From assembly GCF_000340965.1 (NCBI RefSeq), contig NZ_ANAY01000009.1:38822-102821 (forward strand): a stretch of 64,000 bases of DNA, in the 5' to 3' direction. Positions 58,367-64,000 of the stretch are shown here, piece after piece; the stretch's first letter is position 1, and each line of letters starts with the position of its first letter. A program made the translations under genes and the position numbers. The stretch is from Nocardiopsis kunsanensis DSM 44524. Lineage in GTDB: Bacteria > Actinomycetota > Actinomycetes > Streptosporangiales > Streptosporangiaceae. The notes under the pieces are model-generated. The model was not told the origin of the DNA and made no database searches. It worked only from the letters and a program-made list of their open reading frames with translations.

Positions 58367-60112
58367 TTGAGGAAACGCACCCTCGGATTCGTCGCTGTCG
58401 GCGCGGCGGCATCCTTGTTCCTGAGCGCCTGTGGCGGCGCAGCGACCGAAGGCGGAGACAGCGAAGCCGAGTTCGACCAGGGCTCGACGGAGGTCGTCAA
58501 CCCCTCCGAGGAGCAGGGCGGCACCCTGCGCTACGCCATGTCCGCGGACTTCGACTCCACCGACCCGGGCGACACCTACTACGCCTTCAGCTGGAACTTC
58601 TCCCGCTACTTCGCCCGGACCCTGCTCAGCTTCAAGCCCGAGCCCGGTGAAGGCGGCAACGAGCTGACGACCGACCTCGCGGTCGACATGCCCGAGCCCA
58701 ACGACGACTTCACCGAGTGGACGATCCAGATCCAGGACGGCCTCAAGTACGAGGACGGCACCGAGATCGTGGCCGAGCACATCAAGTACGCCATCGCCCG
58801 CTCCAACTTCGGCGGCGGCACGCTCGCCCACGGCCCGGACTTCTTCAACCAGTTCCTCGACCAGGACGACATCAACGTCTACGAGAACGGTGACGACCCG
58901 CTCCAGGGCTTCGACTCCATCGAGACCCCCGACGACCACACGCTGGTCTTCCACCTCAAGGACCCCTTCTCGGAGTTCCCCTACATCCTGACCCAGCTGC
59001 AGACCGCCCCCGTGCCGCCCGAGGCCGACCGCGGCGAGCTCTACAGCGAGAACGTGCTCTCCTCGGGCCCCTACAAGTTCGACGGCGAGTACGAGCCGGG
59101 CGTGGGGCTGAACCTGGAGCGCAACGAGGAGTGGGACGCAGAGACCGACCCGATCCGCCCAGCCCTGCCGGACCGCATCGAGGTCGAGCTCGGCGTCAAC
59201 AAGGACGAGGTCGACGAGCGCCTCACCAACGGTGAGCTGGACGTGGACCTGGAGTCCAACGGGGTGGGCACTTCCATGTACGGCCGCCTCGTGGACGACG
59301 AATCGGCCCAGGCGAACCTGGACAACCCGTACGCCGGTTCGCTGCGCTACGTCAACATCCACACCCCGGTCATCGATGACCTGGCCTGCCGCCAGGCCAT
59401 CATGTACGCGGCCGACCGCGACAGCCTGCACCGCGCCTGGGGCGGGGAGATGGGCGGCGACATCGCCACCAACCTGCTCCTGCCCGACCTGGCCGGTGCC
59501 GACACCGAGATGGACCTGTACCCCTCCGAGGACAACACCGGTGACCTCGAGGCCGCCGAGGCCAAGCTCGAGGAGTGCGGTGATGAGGACGGCTTCAGCA
59601 CCACCATCGCCGTCCGCGACACCAGCGAGCGCGACATCGACACCGCCGAGGCCCTCCAGGAGTCCCTGGGCCGCGTCGGCATCGAGGTCGACATCGAGCA
59701 GTACCCGGCCGCCCAGTTCTTCGGCCAGTACGCCGGTTCCCAGGACTTCGTCCGTGAGAACGAGATCGGCATGAGCGTCTCCGGTTGGGGTGCCGACTGG
59801 CCCACCGGTTACGGCTTCGCCTCGGCGATCACCCACGGCGAGAACATCCAGGAGACCGGTAACTACAACACCGCCGAACTGGACGACCCCGAGATCAACG
59901 AGCTCTGGGACCGGTCGCTGACCACCGAGGACCCGGATGAGCGCGCCGAGATCTACGGCCAGATCGATCAGCTGGTCATGGAGAACGCGGCGATCCTGCC
60001 CGTCGTCTTCGACCGGTCGCTGTACTACCGCCCCGACGACCTCACCAACGTCTACTTCCACTCCGCGTTCATGGGCTACGACTTCATGGCCCTGGGCGTG
60101 GAGCGGGACTAG
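58367..60112 (+). CDS. Peptide ABC importer substrate-binding lipoprotein (SBP family 5)
   Basis: 581 residues from TTG 58367 with AGAGAGGT 7 nt upstream. Signal peptide with lipobox LSAC (MRKRTLGFVAVGAAASLFLS then ACGG). The SBP_bac_5 fold: GGTLRYAMSADFDSTDPGDT, LKYEDGTEIVAEHIKYAIAR, GPYKFDGEYEPG, CRQAIMYAADRDSL and SGWGADWPTGYG. The protein is very acidic, as usual for this genus-like set. It captures oligo- or dipeptides and hands them to the DppBC-type channel. Substrate class from family only. Confidence 0.92.
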   Translation: MRKRTLGFVAVGAAASLFLSACGGAATEGGDSEAEFDQGSTEVVNPSEEQGGTLRYAMSADFDSTDPGDTYYAFSWNFSRYFARTLLSFKPEPGEGGNELTTDLAVDMPEPNDDFTEWTIQIQDGLKYEDGTEIVAEHIKYAIARSNFGGGTLAHGPDFFNQFLDQDDINVYENGDDPLQGFDSIETPDDHTLVFHLKDPFSEFPYILTQLQTAPVPPEADRGELYSENVLSSGPYKFDGEYEPGVGLNLERNEEWDAETDPIRPALPDRIEVELGVNKDEVDERLTNGELDVDLESNGVGTSMYGRLVDDESAQANLDNPYAGSLRYVNIHTPVIDDLACRQAIMYAADRDSLHRAWGGEMGGDIATNLLLPDLAGADTEMDLYPSEDNTGDLEAAEAKLEECGDEDGFSTTIAVRDTSERDIDTAEALQESLGRVGIEVDIEQYPAAQFFGQYAGSQDFVRENEIGMSVSGWGADWPTGYGFASAITHGENIQETGNYNTAELDDPEINELWDRSLTTEDPDERAEIYGQIDQLVMENAAILPVVFDRSLYYRPDDLTNVYFHSAFMGYDFMALGVERD

Positions 60113-60204
60113 TCTCCCCGACCAGCCTGAACTAGTACGAGAAGGCAGGTGAAGGCGGCGGGGCCCGCGGGCTCCTCCCCGCGGGTACCCCGCCGCCGCC
60201 CGCG

Positions 60205-61218
60205 ATGCTGACCTACATCCTCCGGCGCCTCGGAGCGGGGCTGCTGCTGCTCGCCGTCGTCACGATGGTGACCTTCTGGATCTTCTACGTCCTGCCCCGG
60301 TGGGCAGGCGTCACCCCGCAGGGCATGGCGGCCATGTACGTGGGGCGTGCGCCGACCCCGGAGGCACTCCAGGCCACCGTCGACCGGCTGGGACTCGACC
60401 AGCCCATCGCGGTGCAGTTCATCGAGTTCATGCGCAACCTCGTCCTCGGCCAGGAGTACACCTTCGGCCGCGAGACGGTCGAGTGCGCCGCCCCCTGCCT
60501 GGGCTACTCCTTCATCACCAACGCCCCGGTCCTGCCCCAGATCATGGACCGGCTCCCCGTCACCATGTCCCTGGCCGTGGGCGCGGCCGTCCTCTGGGTC
60601 ATCGGCGGAGTCGTCGTCGGCGTGCTGTCCGCGGTCAAGAAGGGCAGTATCTTCGACCGCATCGCCATGTCCACCGCGCTGGTGGGCGTGTCCATGCCCA
60701 TCTACTTCACCGGTCTGCTGGCACTGGCCTTCCTGGTCCACCAGTGGGGCCTGTTCCCGGTCTCGCGTTACGTGCCCTTCACCGAGGACCCGGTCGGCTG
60801 GTACCAGGTGATGCTGCTGCCCTGGGTCACCCTGGCCTTCCTGCACGCGGCACAGTACGCACGCCAGACCCGGGCCGGCATGCTCGAGACCCTCAACGAG
60901 GACTACATCCGCACCGCGCGCGCCAAGGGCCTCAGCGAACGCAAGGTCATCTTCAAACACGCCCTGCGCCCCACCCTCACCCCTGTCCTGACCATCCTGG
61001 GCCTGGACATCGGCCTGGTCATGGGTGGTGCGATCCTCACCGAGAAGGTCTTCTCCCTCAACGGCGTGGGTGCCTACGCCATCGATGCGATCATCGACAA
61101 CGACCTGCCCGTCGTCATCGGCGTGACCCTGCTCGGCGCGGTCTTCGTCGTGATCTGCAACCTGGTCGTGGACCTGTTCTACCCGGTCCTCGACCCGCGA
61201 GTACGCATCACCGCCTGA
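60205..61218 (+). CDS. dppB: Peptide ABC importer permease, DppB/OppB type
   Basis: 337 residues. MLTYILRRLGAGLLLLAVVT is the DppB N-terminal helix. An extracellular loop (about 95-115) contains two cysteines (VECAAPCLGY). The EAA loop is DYIRTARAKGLSERKVIFKH and the last helices include LTEKVFSLNGVGAYAIDAII. Works with the DppC-type permease. The extra cysteine pair in the loop is not common and may form a disulphide. Confidence 0.93.
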   Translation: MLTYILRRLGAGLLLLAVVTMVTFWIFYVLPRWAGVTPQGMAAMYVGRAPTPEALQATVDRLGLDQPIAVQFIEFMRNLVLGQEYTFGRETVECAAPCLGYSFITNAPVLPQIMDRLPVTMSLAVGAAVLWVIGGVVVGVLSAVKKGSIFDRIAMSTALVGVSMPIYFTGLLALAFLVHQWGLFPVSRYVPFTEDPVGWYQVMLLPWVTLAFLHAAQYARQTRAGMLETLNEDYIRTARAKGLSERKVIFKHALRPTLTPVLTILGLDIGLVMGGAILTEKVFSLNGVGAYAIDAIIDNDLPVVIGVTLLGAVFVVICNLVVDLFYPVLDPRVRITA

Positions 61219-61303
61219 CAGCCGGGCGCAACCGCCCAGTTCCCCTCGGCCGGGGTGCACGACCCCGGCCCCCGACTCCCGTCTCGAACGAAGGAAACGT
61301 GAC

Positions 61304-63097
61304 ATGGCCTCGACCGGACCGGAAACGACCGCCACAGGTGCTGTCGTGCGCGTGGATGATCTGCGGGTGAGTTTTCCGATCATGGACGGCGATGACGTCC
61401 ATGCGGTCCGGGGACTCTCCTTCGAGGTGCCTGCCGGCGGTGCGTTGGGCATCGTGGGGGAGTCGGGTTCGGGCAAGAGTGTGACGTCGTTGGCGTTGAT
61501 GGGGCTGCACCGGGGGTCGCGTGCGCAGGTCTCGGGTGCGATCGAGGTCGCGGGCCAGGACGTCAACGCCGCTCCGGACAAGCGGTTGCGGGCGATGCGG
61601 GGCAACGACATCGCGATGGTGTTCCAGGACCCGATGCAGTCCCTGCATCCGCAGTACACGATCGGTAACCAGCTCGTCGAGGCCTACCGGGTGCACAATC
61701 CCAGGGCAGGTAAGGCCGCGGCCCGTGCCAAGGCGGTCGAGTCGCTGGAGCGGGTGGGGATCCCGGAGCCGGCCAAGCGGATCAACTCCTACCCCCATGA
61801 GTTCTCGGGGGGTATGCGCCAGCGTGTGGTGATCGCGATGGGGTTGATGTGCGATCCGAAGGTGTTGCTGGCCGATGAGCCGACCACGGCGTTGGACGTG
61901 ACGGTGCAGGCCCAGGTGCTGGACCTGTTGGACGATCTGCGCCGGGAGTTGGGGATGGCGTTGATCCTGGTCTCGCACGATCTGGCGGTGGTGGCCGGGT
62001 CGGTGGAGGAGGTCGTGGTGATGCGCCACGGCGTTGCGGTCGAGCGCGGGGACGTGCGGCAGGTGTTGGCCGAGCCCGAGCATGCGTACACGCAGGCGTT
62101 GTTGGAGGCGGTGCCGCGGGTGGAGGTCTCGCGTGCCCAGCGCCGGGCCCAGGACCGCGCGGACCGCGCCGCACGCGACAAGGCCTCCGGCCGTGTCACC
62201 GAACCCGGCGAGTTCGCCGCCTTCACCCCCGCCGGAAACACCGAAGGAGAAGCACCCCTGCTGCGGGTACGCGACCTGTCCCAGAAATTCAAGGTCCGTG
62301 GTGGGTTGTGGGGCCGTGCCAGTGACTTCTGGGCGGTCAAGGGGGCCAGTTTCGACCTGAACAAGGGCGAGACCCTGGGTGTGGTGGGTGAGTCCGGTTC
62401 GGGCAAGTCCACGCTCTCGCGGATGATCATGCGCCTGCTCGAGCCCACCGAGGGCACGGTCGAGTTCGAGGGCCGCGACATCACCCACATGTCCGAGCGC
62501 GAGCTGCGTCCGCTGCGCCGGGACGTGCAGATGGTGTTCCAGAGCCCGTACTCGTCGTTGAACCCGCGGGTGACCGTGGGCGAGGCGATCGGGACCGCGC
62601 TGCGGGTGCAGGGCGAGCGCAACCGTGCCGCGGTGCGCAGCCAGGTGTGTGAGCTGTTGGAGCGGGTGGGGTTGGAGGCCGGCCACTACAACCGGTTCCC
62701 GCACGCGTTCTCCGGTGGGCAGCGCCAGCGGATCGCGATCGCGCGGGCCCTGGTGCTCAAGCCGAAGTTGATCGTCTGCGACGAGCCGGTCTCGGCTCTG
62801 GACGTGTCCACGCAGGACCAGGTGTTGCGTCTGTTGTCGGAGTTGCAGGACGATTTCGGGTTGACCTACATCTTCGTGGCCCATGATCTGGCGGTGGTGC
62901 GTCAGGTCAGTGACCGTGTGGCGGTGATGCAGAAGGGCGAGATCGTGGAGATGGGTGACAGCGACCAGATCTACGACGCTCCGCAGAGCGATTACACACG
63001 TTCGTTGTTGGCCGCGGCCCCGGTGCTGGACGCAGACGAGTCCCGACGCCTGCGCGCCGAACGCAAGGAGAGGAACGTGGCCCAGAGCTCGGCCTGA
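61304..63097 (+). CDS. Fused peptide ABC importer ATPases, DppD-DppF type
   Basis: 597 residues with two complete ATPase domains. First: Walker A GESGSGKSV (about 52-60), signature EFSGGMRQRVVIAMGL, Walker B VLLADEPTTALDVTVQ. Linker (about 280-315). Second: Walker A GESGSGKST, signature AFSGGQRQRIAIARAL, Walker B LIVCDEPVSALDVSTQ. Each half ends with the oligopeptide-type tail (AYTQALLEAVP; DYTRSLLAAAP). The fusion replaces separate DppD and DppF and would form a pseudo-dimer on the DppBC channel. An intrinsic terminator follows, closing the cluster. Confidence 0.93.
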   Translation: MASTGPETTATGAVVRVDDLRVSFPIMDGDDVHAVRGLSFEVPAGGALGIVGESGSGKSVTSLALMGLHRGSRAQVSGAIEVAGQDVNAAPDKRLRAMRGNDIAMVFQDPMQSLHPQYTIGNQLVEAYRVHNPRAGKAAARAKAVESLERVGIPEPAKRINSYPHEFSGGMRQRVVIAMGLMCDPKVLLADEPTTALDVTVQAQVLDLLDDLRRELGMALILVSHDLAVVAGSVEEVVVMRHGVAVERGDVRQVLAEPEHAYTQALLEAVPRVEVSRAQRRAQDRADRAARDKASGRVTEPGEFAAFTPAGNTEGEAPLLRVRDLSQKFKVRGGLWGRASDFWAVKGASFDLNKGETLGVVGESGSGKSTLSRMIMRLLEPTEGTVEFEGRDITHMSERELRPLRRDVQMVFQSPYSSLNPRVTVGEAIGTALRVQGERNRAAVRSQVCELLERVGLEAGHYNRFPHAFSGGQRQRIAIARALVLKPKLIVCDEPVSALDVSTQDQVLRLLSELQDDFGLTYIFVAHDLAVVRQVSDRVAVMQKGEIVEMGDSDQIYDAPQSDYTRSLLAAAPVLDADESRRLRAERKERNVAQSSA

Positions 63098-63113
63098 CCC
63101 ACCCTGAACCCCG

Positions 63114-63148
63114 AGGGCGGGACCGCTCACCGGCGGCCCCGCCCTTTT
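63114..63148 (+). terminator. Intrinsic terminator after the peptide importer genes
   Basis: GGGCGGG (63115-63121) pairs with CCCGCCC (63138-63144), followed by TTTTC; the loop can form a small inner stem. This is the best-formed terminator in the window. Confidence 0.75.
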
Positions 63149-64000
63149 CGCGCCCCGGAGCCCGAAGGCCCCCGGGGGAGAGGGCCGTCTGCACCCCGGG
63201 CGGGCGCCGTCGCCGAACACCATCGCTCGACCGCCGGGAAGAACCGCATCCGCACCAGGGCCCCGGTGAACCCGAGAACCGCACGGGCCGAGGACAGAAG
63301 CGGACCCGTCTAGCAGTACTTCGTTAACTTGTGTCGGGGTCGGGGCCTGAGGGCTGAAGGCTCTGGTCCTGGGGTTGGGGGCGGGGGTTTCTTGTTGTGC
63401 CGGGGGTGGTGGTTCGTCGGGGTCGGGATTTTAGCCCGGCCGGGTCTGCGCGCAACCCTCGTCGGCGCCACCCCCGCACACGTTTCTTTGCGGGGTTGGT
63501 GGCGGGTGTGTGGTGGGTTGGTGTGGGGCGCCTCGGGGTGTGCGCTCCGACCCTTGATGCCGGGCTTTCCCGACCCACCTCGACGAACCCCGCCACCCCC
63601 GGCGCCCCGGCAGCAGAAGAAATGGTGGGCGCATACTCACTCCCTGGGGCGCGGCATTGTGACCACCGCTTGCGGCGTGCGGGGGGTGGTTCGCTCCTGC
63701 GGAAGGCAACTACGGGCCCTTGCGGGAGCAACTACCGGCCCTTCGGGCCTGGCCCCGCCTGCTCCCGGCGGGGCATTGAGGCCGGGGGTGGCTGGTGTGT
63801 GCGCGGTGCCCGGGGCCGGGTTCCTGGTCTGTGGTGTGGAGGCCCGGGGGTGGTGGGTGTGCGTGTGGCTGGGCGGGTTTCGGCGCGTGGGTATTGCTGC
63901 CGGAACCGGCTTCGGCTGTGGTTCTTGTTGCCGGTGTCGGATTCGAGGCCCAGGCGGTGCCGGTCCGGGCGGTTGATAGTGCTCTTGTGGGCACCGTAGG
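63149..64000. other. G-rich, repeat-like region at the window end; possible minus-strand gene tail
   Basis: About 850 bp without a convincing complete gene. From 63330 the plus strand is strongly G/T-rich with G-runs (GGGGTCGGGGCC, GGGGTTGGGGGCGGGGG) that could form G-quadruplexes. A near-repeat AACTAC-N-GGCCCTT occurs twice (about 63707 and 63730). The minus-strand frame open from 63998 to a stop at 63732 starts with codons of normal G/C third-position bias (YGAHKSTINRPDRHRLGLES) and then degrades into Pro/Arg-rich sequence, so it may be the 3' end of a gene outside the window. Confidence 0.4.

Noticed and set aside
63920..63960. tRNA T-arm-like word (CTCGAATCC) on the minus strand
   Set aside because: No acceptor, D or anticodon arms can be placed around it; no tRNA gene was found in the window.

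Overview
The window is high-GC actinobacterial DNA (roughly 70 percent G+C, strong G/C third-codon bias, many GTG and some TTG starts, several leaderless promoters). It encodes a Pup-proteasome system, a mycothiol ligase (MshC), a polyphosphate glucokinase and two alpha-lytic/streptogrisin-type proteases whose mature domains closely resemble secreted proteases of Nocardiopsis. The most likely source is Nocardiopsis or a close relative in the Nocardiopsaceae. No rRNA, tRNA, CRISPR array, insertion sequence or riboswitch was recognised.

Layout. (1) 0-5 kb: tail of an M50 membrane protease, an XRE regulator plus SLOG-like pair, ppgK and trmI. (2) 5-26 kb: the proteasome core, arc/mpa, dop, [two oppositely oriented secreted protease genes], pup, prcB, prcA, pafA, an FKBP lipoprotein, a formyltransferase-like gene, a fused pafBC, tatA, tatC, a DUF397 gene, a diacylglycerol kinase and a HelY-type helicase. 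Pup is deamidated by Dop, ligated by PafA, and recruited and unfolded by ARC into the PrcAB core; PafBC is the DNA-damage regulator usually linked to these genes. (3) 26-34 kb: panD, an MFS exporter, a DUF4352 membrane protein, a FhuF-like reductase under an iron box, and a TetR/ABC-2 exporter unit. (4) 34-38 kb: a minus-strand three-gene cassette, prolyl oligopeptidase, a 35-residue acidic peptide and a JmjC/cupin_4 oxygenase, with a strong hairpin just after the peptide gene. I read this as a candidate ribosomally made and modified peptide (RiPP) system and the best candidate for something undescribed. (5) 38-56 kb: an MsiK/UgpC-type ATPase, lnt, fxsA, a CtpE-like P-type ATPase, an NRDE protein, mshC, a GT4 glycosyltransferase, a PAC2 protein, metH and a HAD phosphatase. 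(6) 57-63 kb: a Dpp/Opp-type peptide ABC importer with fused ATPases. (7) 63.1-64 kb: a G-rich, repeat-like stretch without a convincing complete gene.

Main observations beyond gene naming: the secreted protease pair splits dop from pup, and both promoters carry the same ACCGA-N5-TCGGT inverted repeat at the same distance from the -10 box. An 18-bp perfect palindrome lies upstream of pup. The DrrA-like ATPase has no usable in-frame start codon before its Walker A motif. The formyltransferase-like protein lacks two of the three family catalytic residues.
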